A DNA stretch of 64,000 nt. Source: Flectonema sp. DT1601 (taxonomy: Eukaryota; Euglenozoa; Diplonemea; Diplonemida; Diplonemidae). How positions within the stretch are numbered: the first letter of the stretch is position 1; each line of letters begins with the position of its first letter. The notes under the pieces were generated by a model. It was not told the origin of the DNA, did not search any database, and saw only the letters and a program-made list of their open reading frames with translations. Shown here piece by piece: positions 1 through 11,530 of this stretch. Location of the stretch: NCBI GenBank assembly GCA_964019425.1, contig OZ025865.1:373501-437500 (forward strand), given 5' to 3'. The position numbers and the translations under genes are program-made.

Positions 1-566
1 AGGCTGTCTGTAACTCGCAGGTGTCTTGACTTTGAAATTCGGTTGGAATGACGTGTAAGAGGACAGCAGTTCTCTGTAAGGTGACCCAGCCCTGCACACA
101 TACCGTTCTTTGCATGCACTCAGTAAAACTTCCAGAGGCTGAGAAAACTATCAAGACCTGACGAACAACCCAACCTATCCGTGAGTATTTGTCTTTGCTA
201 ATCTCGTCAAGTGAACATCATACAAACGTTATCTCAACATCCGTGTGCGCTTAAGGTGTACGGGTGTTATCTTCCTCATCTCGATTTAGCCCTGCACCAC
301 CTGCAGATTCTCGAAGGAAACTGGTTGCCTACGATGCTTCGTTCAGTAAAGTGTTCAGGTTCCTAATCACAAATGTTTTCATTCTCTCTAGGCTTTTACT
401 CTTTTACTACGAACTTTTATTCTCAATCCCTAAGATGCCCGAAACATAGTTGAAACTCAACCTGCTGCCACTGAAACTCAGCCAAAAAATAGTATAAGCA
501 AGATCCACTGCTAAAGCAAAGTAGCTTAAAGAGATTAAGAAAATCTCTAAGTGTGTAGCTGACTAT
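1..566. other. unassigned sequence at left edge
   Basis: I find no supportable gene here. A stretch near 385-430 resembles 13690-13735, so this belongs to the same dispersed family that reappears at 13.6-15.4 kb. The short open frame at 264-449 has no recognisable domain. Confidence 0.4.
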
Positions 567-574
567 GTGTCTGC

Positions 575-960
575 ACATATGAAAAAAGTTGGAGGAATTG
601 CTAGTTTGCTGAGTTATATTCGTAGCAGCTTCACGGTGACGGCGGCCTTACTGAGAATTATCCCTGGTTGTTATGTGTTGAAAGCTACAGGTTATGGCGT
701 CAAAATAACACTCGCGTGGGTGGTTGCTCTCTTCGGAAAGCATAACTTCAGACCCGTCAATTCGCGGCGCTTATATCTGCACACATTAATTAGTTGAACG
801 AGTTCAAGTCACTTCCTTGCATAGCAGATCCGTGTCCTCTGTACTAACGCTATACTAAGTGTGACTGTGGCTGATACACGTAATGGTTGGGTTCTTTAAG
901 TACTCAGGACTGGTTGCTTGCTAATGTGAATGCTGACGTTCGAATTGCCCAAACTTTCGA
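575..960 (+). repeat. dispersed repeat Q, copy 1
   Basis: About 385 bp that recur almost unchanged at 14975-15362. Both copies keep a short open frame (76 and 63 codons) of similar sequence, but it shows no known domain and the similarity runs past it on both sides, so I read it as a repeat and not a gene. Part of the unit is amplified as a 125-bp tandem array at 14274-14900. Confidence 0.75.
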
Positions 961-1097
961 GTAAATTTAGGTGACCTGTCTGGTGCTTGTGATGCTCTGA
1001 ACCCTGATGGTTGTATGAGTAATACCTGGTGACTGTGACCCATCCTCATACCCAGCTATGTGGTTGGGACCCCAGGGTGCACAGCCAGACCGGGTTT

Positions 1098-1266
1098 TGG
1101 GCCACTTCGGGGTATTTTGGGCCACTTTGGGGTATTTTGGGCCACTTTGGGGTATTTTGGGCCACTTTGGGGTATTTTGGGCCACTTTGGGGTATTTTGG
1201 GCCACTTTGGGGTATTTTGGGCCACTTTGGGGTATTTTGGGCCACCAGGTGGGGTATTTTGGGCCA
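1098..1266 (+). repeat. 20-bp minisatellite
   Basis: About eight near-perfect copies of a 20-bp unit (GGGGTATTTTGGGCCACTTT). The unit length is not a multiple of three, so open frames run through it in all phases on both strands and none is credible as a gene. A shorter block of the same unit lies at 21541-21635, in both cases beside the hairpin satellite or a TIR element. Confidence 0.9.
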
Positions 1267-1269
1267 TAA

Positions 1270-2495
1270 CCCAAAAAACAATGATAACATTGTTTATTCT
1301 TTTTTTTTTTGTTTTTTTTTTATTCTTTTTTAATAATTTTGAAAAAAAACAATCAGTTTAGCGTCTTGACCAGGACGGAAAATAGAAAGTAATCGACATA
1401 GTCGATCGATAAAAAAAAACAATGATAACATTGTTTACTCTTTTTTTTTTTTTTTTTTTAAATTCTTTTTATTAATTTTTTAAAAAGAAAAAAAAACGGA
1501 AAATAGAAATTAGTCAACAAAGTCGAACGATAAAAAAAAAAACAATGATAACATTGTTTATTCTTTTTTTTTATTTTTTTTTATATTCTTTTTTATTAAT
1601 TTTGAAAAAAAAAAAAAAAACAATCAATTCAGCGTCTTGACCAGGACGGAAAATAGAAAGTGATCGACATAGTCGATCGATAAAAAAAAACAATGATAAC
1701 ATTGTTTATTCTTTTTTTTTTTTTTTTTTTAAATCCTTTTTTTTTTTTTTTTTAAAGAAAAAACAATCAGTTTAGCGTCTTGACCAGGACGGAAAATAGA
1801 AAGTAATCGACATAGTCGATCGATAAAAAAAAGACAATGATAACATTGTTTATTCTTTTTTTTTATTTTAAATTCTTTTTATTTATTTTTTAAAAAGAAA
1901 AAAAAAAAACGGAAAATAGAAATTAGTCAACAAAGTCGAACGATAAAAAAAAAACAATGATAACATTGTTTATTCTTTTTTTTTATTTTTTTTTGTATTC
2001 TTTGAGTTGAATTTCCAGGTGAGATTTGGACTGTTAGCTTTTGGCTAAGGCCCTCCCTGAAGAGCAAGAACAAAAAAAACTACTCACACCTGAAGAAAAC
2101 ATACACAAAGAACACACTGTAAGCTGTGTGTGTATTTTGTGTTTGTCACAACAGGAGAGAAAAGAAAGAATGTCAAGGTTGGTCACCTTGCCTATCAACG
2201 CACAACATTGGTGGTCTCTACTAGACCCTGAGTGATCCCACTGGATCTCTCATCGTTCATAGTACCCTATGTGAAGTTATAAAATCAAAGGTAAACTATG
2301 AACTACAAATGACTTAGCCTGTTATTATAATGCCACAGGCAGGCCCTGCATTCAGCAACTATCCAGCAGTGCTTGGATGTCCTGATCTTATTAATTTTGA
2401 AAAAAAACAATCAGTTTTGCGTCTTGACCAGGACGGAAAATAGAAAGTGATCGACATAGTCGATCGATAAAAAAACAATGATAACATTGTTTATT

Positions 2496-2529
<34 letters not shown>

Positions 2530-3337
2530 CTTCTTATTATTTTTTAAAGAAAAAACAATCAGTTTAGCGTCTTGACCAGGACGAAAAATAGAAAGTGATC
2601 GACATAGTCGATCGATAAAAAAACAATGATAACATTGTTTATTCTTTTTTTTTTTGTTTTTTTTTTTAAATCCTTCTTTTTATTTTTTAAAGAAAAAACA
2701 ATCAGTTTAGCGTCTTGACCAGGACGGAAAATAGAAAGTAATCGACATAGTCGATCGATAAAATAAAAACAATGATAACATTGTTTATTCCTTTTTTTTT
2801 TTTTTTTTTTTTTATTCTTTTTATTTATTTTTAAAGAAAAAACAATCAGTTTAGCGTCCTGACCAGGACGGGAAATAGAAAGTGATCGACATAGTCGATC
2901 GATAAAAAAACAATGATAACATTGTTTATTCTTTTTTTTTTTTTTTTTTTTTTATTCTTTTTATTTATTTTTTAAAGAAAAAACAATCAGTTTAGCGTCT
3001 TGACCAGGACGGAAAATAGAAATTAGTCGACAAAGTCGATCGATAAAAAAAACAATGATAACATTGTTTATTCTTTTTTTTTTTTTTTTTTTTTTAAATT
3101 CTTTTTATTTATTTTTTAAGGGAAAAAAACGGAAAATAGAAATTAGTCGACAAAGTCGAACGATAAAAAAACAATGATAACATTGTTTATTCTTTTTTTT
3201 ATTTTTTTTTTTTATATTCTTTTTTATTAATTTTGAAAAAAAAAAAAAAACAATCAGTTTAGCGTCCTGACCAGGACGGGAAATAGAAAGTGATCGACAT
3301 AGTCGATCGATAACAAAACAATGATAACATTGTTTAT

Positions 3338-3370
<33 letters not shown>

Positions 3371-4170
3371 TCTTTTTATTTATTTTTTAAAGAAAAAACA
3401 ATCAGTTTAGCGTCCTGACCAGGACGGAAAATAGAAAGTAATCGACATAGTCGATCGATAAAAAAAAAACAATGATAACATTGTTTAATCTTTTTTTTTT
3501 TTTTTTTTTTAATTCTTTTTATTTATTTAGAAAAAACAATCAGTTTAGCGTCTTGACCAGGACGGAAAATAGAAATTAGTCGACAAAGTCGATCGATAAA
3601 AAAAACAATGATAACATTGTTTATTCTTTTTTTTTTTTTTTTTTTTTTTAAATTCTTTTTATTTATTTTTTAAGGGAAAAAAACGGAAAATAAAAATTAG
3701 TCGACAAAGTCGAACGATAAAAAAACAATGATAGCATTGTTTATTCTTTTTTTTTATTTTTTTTTTTTATATTCTTTTTTATTAATTTTGAAAAAAAAAA
3801 AAAAAAAACAATCAGTTTAGCGTCTTGACCAGGACGGAAAATAGAAAGTAATCGACATAGTCGATCGATAAAAAAACAATGATAACATTGTTTATTCTTT
3901 TTTTTTTTTTTTTTTTTTTAAATTCTTTTTATTTATTTTTTAAGAAAAACGGAAAATAGAAATTGGTCGACAAAGTCGAACGATAAAAAAACCAATGATA
4001 ACATTGTTTATTCTTTTTTTATTTTTTTTTTTTTATATTCTTTTTTATTAATTTTGAAAAAAAAAAAAAACAATCAGTTTAGCGTCTTGACCAGGACGGA
4101 AAATAGAAAGTAATCGACATAGTCGATCGATAAAAAAACAATGATAACATTGTTTAATCTTTTATAATTT
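1270..4170 (+). repeat. hairpin-rich satellite, main array
   Basis: About 19 units of roughly 110-150 bp. A full unit carries three short inverted repeats: GTCTTGACCAGGAC, GATCGACATAGTCGATC and AAACAATGATAACATTGTTT, separated by T-rich and A-rich runs of variable length. A shorter unit type lacks the first hairpin and has GTCGACAAAGTCGA in the second. The two types are interspersed. The array is interrupted at about 2003-2390 by an inverted piece of repeat R1. Further blocks lie at 7690-8340 (inverted), 15790-16190 and 22100-22500. Confidence 0.92.
2003..2390 (-). repeat. dispersed repeat R1, partial inverted copy
   Basis: This stretch is the reverse complement of the end of R1 at about 13025-13414 and of the matching part near 20350-20735. 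Satellite sequence resumes directly on both sides. The small open frame at 2041-2235 lies inside the repeat and is not supported as a gene. Confidence 0.85.
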
Positions 4171-4214
4171 TTTTATTTTTTTTATTTGTTTTTAAAAAAA
4201 AAAAAAAAAAAAAA

Positions 4215-4634
4215 AACAAGCGGAATTGATCATAATGGGTGGTAGGGGTTGTTATAACTTCGTTTGAAAATTCTTCTTTTTTGATTTCTTTTTTTTTTTT
4301 TTTCTTTTTATAGGAGTTAAGATCACTTCAGGAGACAACACATAAACGAGAGCAGCAAGCAGAGTTGACACTATCAATTCAAATTTGAAATACCGGGAAT
4401 TAATTTACAAGGAGGTATCTCAAGTGACTTGGTATCTCTAGCGTGTCGGTATCTCTGGAGTGCTGGTATCTCGTATGTGCGTTGGTATCTCATGAGTGAT
4501 GGTATCTCTTGTGCATTAGAGAAACTAAAAAGAATGTCATGACCATGACGGAAGAATTGCGGAATTGAGTTAACATGTTCAATTTAACTTATTTAAACTT
4601 TTTTTTTTTTTTAACAGACCGTAACTATTTGAAA
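4215..4634 (+). repeat. dispersed repeat Y, copy 1, with six GGTATCTC boxes
   Basis: About 420 bp repeated nearly exactly at 19317-19724. Inside, the octamer GGTATCTC starts at 4414, 4431, 4448, 4465, 4484 and 4501, a spacing of 17 bp with one 19-bp step. It is followed by the perfect hairpin GTCATGACCATGAC, a relative of the satellite hairpin. Confidence 0.85.
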
Positions 4635-4747
4635 ATAAAATGTAGATGGGAAACAGTGAAAAGTAAAATGGATGATAAAATTAAATGAGAAATATATGAC
4701 ATAACAGACCAGATAGAGAGTATTAAAAGGAAATTGAAAAGGAAAAG

Positions 4748-5245
4748 AGAAACTAGGTTAACACTTATTTAAAATTAAGACCAGTTAGTCAGTTTAAGGT
4801 CTTGACTAGGACCAACAAAAAAGAAAGAAAAAAAAATTAACGATCAAGCTGAGCTGATCTTGTTTTTATTACAAATAGGGGAGCGGGAGGGATGGAAGGA
4901 ATAGAAGAAAAAAAAAGAAAAGGTTGATCAATTGGATCTGATCGTCAAGAGGAAGAAATTATTTTAAAGGTTGATCGGTAAAGCCGATCGTTGAGAAAAA
5001 TAAACAGATATAAATACAATCAGTTTCAATTAAAAAAAGAAAAAAAAGATTAACGATCAAGCTGAGCTGATCTTGTTTTTATTTAAAATTAGGGGAGCGG
5101 GAGGGATGGAAGGAATAAAGGAAAAAAAAAAAAAGGTCGATCAATTGGATCTGATCGTCGAGAAGAAGAAAACAATTATTTATAAAAAAAAATGGTCGGT
5201 ATAGCCGATCGTTGAGAAAAGAACAGATATAAATACAATCGGTTT
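4748..5245 (+). repeat. tandem duplication of a roughly 200-bp hairpin-bearing unit
   Basis: Two diverged copies (about 4838-5038 and 5049-5245), each with GATC-based inverted repeats. Examples are GATCAAGCTGAGCTGATC and GATCGGTAAAGCCGATC; the second copy has GGTCGGTATAGCCGATC. The leading part (4748-4815) with GGTCTTGACTAGGACC recurs at 12728-12795. No gene seen. Confidence 0.7.
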
Positions 5246-5740
5246 TGGTGATCGATGAGTGGAGCGATCACTTGACAAGAAGGAAAAAGAAAGGACCGAT
5301 TAATTGGGGCTTTGATTGTATTCCCAAGGCATGTTTTTTTTTTTTTTTTTTTTATTATTCATTTACATTATTATTTTTTTTTTTTTTTTTTAAATTAATA
5401 ATCACATTTTGTTCAAAAATATTTTATATTAGAGTAAAAGAAAAAGAAAAAAAGAAATAAGAGGAAAAAAAAAAAAAAAAAACTATTGCTGGCCCCCTCA
5501 CCACTTATAGAGGATGAGGAGGCTAGTAAGGCGTCACTCAAATCTATGCCAAGCCTTGGGAACTTGGATTGGGGTTTAGACCATTTATAATTAACAATTA
5601 ACAATTAACCTGATTAACGTTATGATCTGACGGACATAAACATATCGATAAAATAATACAAACAAAAACGAACAATAAATAATAAATAAGCTAAAAAACT
5701 AAATAAACAAAGTGATGTGAAAGTAAGGAAAAAGAGAATT
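5246..5740. other. AT-rich spacer, no gene seen
   Basis: Mostly long T and A runs with some unique sequence. Short open frames here are made of homopolymer. Confidence 0.5.
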
Positions 5741-7646
5741 ACAAGGGGGTGGAGTCACCGTGAACATCATCAGCAGAACATCTCCTTCGATTGTAACGAT
5801 ATCTTGATGGAGGGGTTCGTTTTTTCAGAGTTGAACGCTCAGACTTTCTCGGCGGAGTTTCATTTTCCTCATGTTCTTCTGTGTCTGGCGGACTCAAACC
5901 TTCTGCCTATGAAGCTAATTGGAACTTCAGGGCCGCAATTTGAGACCGTGCCAAGGCGAGTTGAGCATTTAAATCGCTCGCCAGTCCTGTTAACATTATG
6001 GATTGCTTAAGCTGCTCTGCGTGAGTTGTACACCGTTGGTGATTCAGCTCCGAGAGGCGAAGTTGGGCATCCAGAAGTTGTTCTGAGAGCTCTGCCGCTT
6101 TCTCGTTTGTTTCGAGAGAGTCATCTACTGCTCGACAGTAATTCTCGAGTAAGTCAATCCTACCCTCGGACCATTGTCTCGCAATAGGTGTATTCTCTTT
6201 AACGGAGATAACGTGACTCTCTTGTCGTAAAATCTTGGTCGGCGTGCGGTCGAGAGCTTCACTCTGCGGCATTGTCGGAGGAATTGAGGCTAGAGGACAA
6301 AGAGGGGTGATATAATTAAGGGTAGGGATAAGGGGTTTAATAAGAGGAGTAAAAAGACTACTCGTAGTTGTAAAGAGCGAGAGGTAGTTCTTTGCTATCT
6401 TCATCATAGCAACAGATTCATACAGAACGGGGGTTCGGGGGGAAACTTGTTGACTAAAGTGGGTCATACGGGGACGCGCGGCACGCAAACTCTCGACCTC
6501 CTGTTGAGTATAGAAAAGTCTTATTTTACTTTCTCTTTCCTCATTACATTTGGTCTCCAATTCGTTCGACAGAAGAACAAACCTTTGATGGTAATTAAAG
6601 AGCGCCATTTCCGATAGGTCTGCTCTCTGAGTCAGATTTGCGAGCTCACGTTTCCTGTAATCTTCCACTAAGTCATATTGTCGAACTAGTGCAGAAAGAG
6701 AAGTCTTCGATTCATCGCGTTCTGCTGTTAACCGTTGAATTACTCCTTCCAGAAGTTCATATTCTTTTCTATCTTTTTCAATAATTAAAACAGGGGGCGC
6801 AGGAGGAAGTGAGGATGGATCCTGGTTGGTAGCTTTGATCTCAACAGGTAATCCATTTAGTAACTGCTTGTCTTTCTCGAGGGAGGCTGACATCGCATTA
6901 AAGTAAAATAAAAATAGAACATAAAAAATTCGTTCTTTCATTTGCTCTAATTCGTTTTCTAAAATCTGGCATTTCAAGGAAAGTTTCAGCCTTAATTTTC
7001 CTTCTTTTTTTTTGTACAAGGGGGTTTGAGAACCCATGTCAGATTGAGTTCTTATCACTATAGCGAAATCAGCAGGAAGTGTTTGCGATCCCGTTGACAT
7101 GAGTTCAGGTGGGGGAGTCTGGAAAGAGATGGAAGAAATAGAAGAGAATGACAAGGAGAGTCCAGTGAGCTCATCCTCATCTAACAAAACAGAAGGGGCC
7201 GGGGAGGAAGAACCATTGGCAATAAGTAGAATAGAAAGAGCCGATGCGTAACAAGTTTGCCAGATAAAACATTTCTCAAGCCACGATCTTTCAATGGTGA
7301 GCTTTTCGATCGTTTTCAGTTTTGTTACTTTGTGGATTTTGACTTCTTCCACAGGGAAGATTTCTTTACCATCTTTTATAAAACTTGCAGTGGCAGGTTC
7401 TTCTTTAATGCTGCGCATTAGTGGTCTTGAATGCCACGTGGGGAGGTTCCTCGTCTGGAACAGAACATATGAGCACTGTCTGGCGATTCTGGTGCATTCA
7501 CAAAATAAAGCTTTTGTTGGTGCTAAAGGTGAACCGATGTGACGTGTCCAGATGTTCAGCTGGTCCATGCAGATGTTTCCTCGTACGCCAACTTCAATAG
7601 TAAAAATGTTACAGTCGAAGCCATTAGCGATGATCGAGTCTCTTAG
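5741..7646 (-). pseudogene. element remnant: LINE-type RT tail joined to a coiled-coil region
   Basis: A long minus-strand frame. Its first about 75 residues (7418-7646) resemble the C-terminal tail of LINE reverse transcriptases: an IEVGVRG motif, then a helix with an RQCSYVLFQTR-type end. The rest is rich in charged heptad-like helices (about 6000-7000) with Ser/Pro-rich linkers, and a basic Arg/Lys-rich tail near 5770-5850. The satellite-bearing insertion X abuts its 5' end. I do not recognise the coiled-coil part. The frame looks degraded in a few places. It could be the end of an unfamiliar retroelement or a chimera of two elements. Confidence 0.45.
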
Positions 7647-7683
7647 CTTTAGGTATTTCTTTTCCAAAAAAAATACAAAAAAA

Positions 7684-8166
7684 AGAATAAACAATGTTAT
7701 CATTGTTTTTTTATCGTTCGACTTTGTCGACTAATTTCTATTTTCCGTTTTTTTTTCTTTAAAAAATAAATAAAAAGAATTTAAAAAAAAAGATTAAACA
7801 ATGTTATCATTGTTTTTTTATCGATCGACTATGTCGATTACTTTCTATTTTCCGTCCTGGTCAAGACGCTAAACTGATTGTTTTTTTTTTCAAAATTAAT
7901 AAAAAAGAATATAAAAAAAAAACAAAAAAAAAAAGAATAAACAATGTTATCATTGTTTTTTTTTTTATCGTTCGACTTTGTCGACTAATTTTTATTTTCC
8001 GTTTTTTTTTCTTTAAAAATAAATAATAAGAATTTAAAATAAATAAAAAAAATGAATAAACAATGTTATCATTGTTTTTTTATCGATCGACTATGTCGAT
8101 CACTTTCTATTTTCCGTCCTGGTCAAGACGCTAAACTGATTGTTTTTTCTTTAAAATAATTAAAAG

Positions 8167-8202
<36 letters not shown>

Positions 8203-8316
8203 ATAAACAATGTTATCATTGTTTTTTTTTCTATCGATCGACTATGTCGATTAATTTCTATTTTCCGTCCCGATCGAGACGCTAAACTGATTGTTTCCTT
8301 TTTTTAAATAATAAAT

Positions 8317-8348
<32 letters not shown>

Positions 8349-8750
8349 ATCTCCCTGCTATCCTCATATCCCCACAATAATATTATACCTTTTCATCTTC
8401 TCTTTCCTTTTCTGGTCTTTTTTTTTTTTTTTTCTTTTTTTTCCTTTTTCATACAACGTTTTTTATTTATATTTTATTTTTTTTTTTTTATTTTTTTCAT
8501 GTTTGATTATTTCCTCTTCATATTTTTTTTTTCTTTTCTTTTTTTTTTTTTTTTTTTCTCTGCCTCTCTCTTAATTCTGTTCGTTTCTTTGAAACGAAAA
8601 TTCATTTGAATATTATTCCTTGGTCAGCAACAGTCATTGTCGCCCTCTGGGCCTGTTAAAAAAAAAAAAAAAAAATAAAAAGAAAGTTTACATCGGGAAT
8701 AGGGCAGGAGCCAAAAGCTCCCAGTCCGTTACTTCCCACTCTATCGAATT
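7684..8750 (-). mobile_element. insertion family X, inverted copy (satellite plus unique end)
   Basis: Read on the minus strand, a unique end beginning TCGAT(A)GAGTGGGAAGTAACG (8480-8750) is followed by a second unique block (8345-8480) and then five satellite units (7690-8340). The same modules in the same order form the copy at 10893-11160 plus 15628-16195, where a 4.46-kb element has landed between them. The copy here therefore shows the uninterrupted arrangement. Part of the unique end also occurs alone at 20739-20873 and 19727-19794. No coding sequence is seen, so it is probably non-autonomous. Confidence 0.7.
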
Positions 8751-9655
8751 CTCAGCCCTACTGCTTCCGCTCCTTGTGCGTCCGTCGTCCGCGCTTCCAC
8801 CTGGGCCGGCGCTTCGGCTCGTGGTCTGTCTTCGCCTGAGGCCGTCGACCCTACCGGGAGCGACTGGGATTCAACCGGTTCCGCCGTCTTTCCCCTCAAA
8901 TGGGACAGCCCCAGATTCATCTCCAGCTCGATCACCAGGTAGTCGAGCCCGTCCTCCGAGAGCTCCACCGGCTCGTCCCACGCCGCCGACTCCGCTTCCC
9001 AGAGGGCCAGGTTCTCCACCCCTCGGGGGCTTTCCGTCACCTGGTGTTCTATCACCGACGGGAGCGCTACCAACTTCAGCGCCTCCTGCTGCTCGGCTCC
9101 CCACCCCTGCTGCGGTGTGACCACCTCGATCTGTGTCTCACCCCCCAGCAGTTGCGATCTCTCCCTGATCGCGTTGAGCCCTAGGCAGCCCGACCACGTG
9201 AACCTCCTGTCGAGCGTTCCCATGTGTATCAGGCATGCCGCCGCCCCCAGCTTCTCCATCTCCGCGTTCCAGACGCTCGATACCAGTAGGAGCAGCTTGC
9301 GCTGTGCCTGCCCCCCTATTACTCGCGTCCGGAGGACACACTCCGCCTCTTCCCTGGACGTGTACCCCGCGGTGTCCTCCTCCGACGGCGGTGCCTCGCG
9401 TACCTCCATCCGGTCCTTGTTCGCCACCGGAATCCATCTCACCGGCACCCCGACGTCCTCTTGGGTCGATCTCTCTACCCTCGAGTAGACCACTACTACT
9501 GGTCTCGTACCGTGGATCTCCTCTGTCGACACTTGGCTTATTGCCTTGTCGTCTTGCTTCTGCCAGCCTACTCCGTCCCACGTGTATGACACGTAGTGCC
9601 CCGCGATGTCACTCCCGAGGTGTGCGATCGCTCCCGTTTGCTGGTACGTCATCAC
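8750..9655 (-). pseudogene. USP-type deubiquitinase domain, His-box half, in a LINE-like element
   Basis: The frame opens with HLGSDIAGHYVSYTWDG and then W.KQDDKAIS, matching the His box of peptidase C19 (H-x-G....GHYv.y....gW....DD), and continues to a VVVVYSRV strand like the end of USP folds. The Cys box lies upstream on the same strand in a different frame, and the two frames overlap near 9609-9655, so the domain is now split by a frame change. About 230 further residues have no recognised domain and are acidic and Ala/Glu-rich. The block is GC-rich, unlike its AT-rich surroundings. Confidence 0.65.
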
Positions 9656-10893
9656 CCTCTTCCCCGACCTGCACCTGGAAGCGCTCTTCCCATCCCAAGG
9701 ACCCTTGCGTGTCCTGCTTGTCTCTCTGGAAGATCAAGGAGCTTGGGAGCGAGGCGAAACTCTCTTCCAGCGTGGCCTCCTTGCTGCCGCACAGCTTCTC
9801 GCAGGACCGCTCGACTCTCTCCTTCGTCGGCTGAAGCCTCACTTGTGGTGTACGGCCACACAGTGGGATCAGCGTCAACTCATCTGTCGATCCGGAGGCG
9901 TCCGCACATCCCGTGCAGACCAGCTGTTTCAGCTGTACTGCCGAGAACACCGGTTCGCACTCCTCTTTCTTCTCCTCCAACAGGGCGTCTACTATGGACG
10001 TCAGGGTTCCTACTACCTCCCCCTGCCGCCTGTCTTGTAGCGGGTCGAACATCTTGGACAGCTTCTCCAGGCACTCCCCACTCCCTTTGACCACTCCACT
10101 CAGGAGGCCCGACATCCCCACTTCCTCCTTCCCCGTCAGCACTTGTGTCAGTGCCGTGCCCTTCACGTTGAGGTAGCAGGAGTTCCCGATGTTCGGCAAA
10201 CCACTCATCGTCGGGTTCGGTCCTGCCGACTGCAACATTGCTTCCGGCTGCTGGATCTCTTCCGTTTCCGCTCTCGGTCTTGGTTCTCTCTCTTGTGGTG
10301 TCGGCTTCTCCGTCATCTCGGGCGGCGGTTTCGTCCTTGGCAATGGGTTCACCGAGTCCATCGCCACCGACGCCTCCCTCGCTCTCAGTGCTTCCGCCGT
10401 CGCCACTACCACCGATGTCGAGATCCTCCTCGCGATCTCCCCCGCGATCTCCCGGTGTGGCACCGTCGAGTTCGTTGCGCAGATCTGCACCAACTTCTTC
10501 AGGGTCCCCACCGCTTCCCGTCCCATCCCTCCGTACGCTTCCAGCGCGATTGTCGAGAAATTAATCCCGTGTTTCGTGCACTGCTCCGCGTACTTGTTCC
10601 CTTTCAGGGACTCTGCTTCTCTCGCGGCTTGCCCCGGGGTTTTATATACTTTAATTTTCCCCGGGTTTACCACCGTGATGTCGAAGGCTCTGCCTCTCCC
10701 CTCCCTCAGCCCCTCTTGGCAGTACCATTCCCCCGGTCTCTGCTTGTTGGGTCCCAGTAGGTGGCTGGGTTCTCTCAGCAGCGGCAATCCCGCCTGCTTA
10801 AAGATGGAGATGAACTCCTCATTCACCCTCTCGTGTCGCTGGTGCACGTGCCCGTTCTTGATGCAGATCGAGGCATGGTATCCCTGCCTATTT
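9609..10893 (-). pseudogene. PD-(D/E)XK endonuclease plus USP Cys box, LINE-like element
   Basis: The reading frame begins inside a CCHC finger half (QGYHASIC) just left of the X insertion, then RHERVN, then RPGEWYC...RAFDITVVNP...EAESLKGNKY...GINFSTIALEAYGG. That is the layout of the restriction-like endonuclease at the C-terminus of REL-type non-LTR elements, with a DITVV aspartate and an E..K pair. About 100 residues later comes LPNIGNSCYLN, the catalytic Cys box of ubiquitin-specific proteases (GL.N.GN.CY.N), with a C..C pair further on (VCTGCADASGS). The endonuclease and the protease Cys box share one open frame, so the fusion does not depend on joining fragments. The matching reverse transcriptase is at 16195-17154, on the other side of the insertion. 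Confidence 0.7.
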
Positions 10894-11078
10894 CGATAAA
10901 GTGGGAAGTAACGGACTGGGAGCTTTTGGCTCCTGCCCTATTCCCGATGTAAACTTTCTTTTTATTTTTATTTTTTTTAACAGGCCCAAAGGGCGACAAT
11001 GATGGTTGCTGACCAAGGAATAATATTCAAATGAATTTTCGTTTCAAAGAAACGAACAGAATTAAGAGAGAGGCAGAG

Positions 11079-11110
<32 letters not shown>

Positions 11111-11160
11111 GAAAAAAAAAATGAAGAGGAAATAATCAAACATGAAAAAAAAAAAAAAAA
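10893..11160 (+). mobile_element. insertion family X, second copy, unique end
   Basis: Reverse complement of 8480-8750, starting TCGATAAAGTGGGAAGTAAC. Together with 15628-16195 it makes one X copy that interrupts the LINE-like element between its RT and its endonuclease. The coding sequence at the two edges shares an AAT triplet, a plausible short target duplication. Confidence 0.7.
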
Positions 11161-11407
11161 TATATATATCATACTTGTACCCCTTTAAAGGGGAATTAAA
11201 AATTAAAGCGGAAATAAAGGGCTTTTAATATTAAAGGGCTTTTAATTAATTCCCCTTTATTTTCCAATTTAATGAAATAAAGGGGAATTAAAGGGGATTT
11301 AATGAATTAAAGGGCCCTTTATTTTAAAATTAAAGGGGATTTAATTCCCCTTTAATTTTGAAAAATAAAAATAAAGGGCTTTTAATGGTTTTTAATTAAA
11401 AAAAAAA

Positions 11408-11482
11408 TCCTCCACCAGGACTCGAACCTGCAGCCTAGCGAATGCAAATCCACAATCATACCAGTGGACAACCAGCGTCACT
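11408..11482 (-). tRNA. tRNA-like sequence (probably pseudogene or SINE head)
   Basis: Read on the minus strand it has an A-box-like TGGTTGTCCACTGG and a good B box, GGTTCGAGTCC, in a CAGG/CCTG T stem. The anticodon stem and acceptor stem do not pair well, so I do not assign an anticodon. It is more likely a decayed tRNA or a tRNA-derived element than a working gene. Confidence 0.4.
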
Positions 11483-11488
11483 TAAAAA

Positions 11489-11530
<42 letters not shown>

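Noticed and set aside
575-797. Short protein conserved between the two Q repeats
   Set aside because: Similarity extends equally outside the frame, so conservation reflects recent duplication, not coding.
1098-1266. Telomeric repeat at a chromosome end
   Set aside because: The 20-bp unit is not telomere-like and also occurs internally at 21.5 kb.
1029-1361. Overlapping open frames on both strands of the 20-bp repeat
   Set aside because: They arise because a 20-bp unit without stops is open in all phases; no start context and no domain.
1270-4170. CRISPR-like array
   Set aside because: Spacers are homopolymer runs, unit length varies and the setting is eukaryotic.
9117-10760. Plus-strand open frames opposite the endonuclease/USP block
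   Set aside because: Shadows of GC-rich minus-strand coding; only the minus-strand frames show domain motifs.
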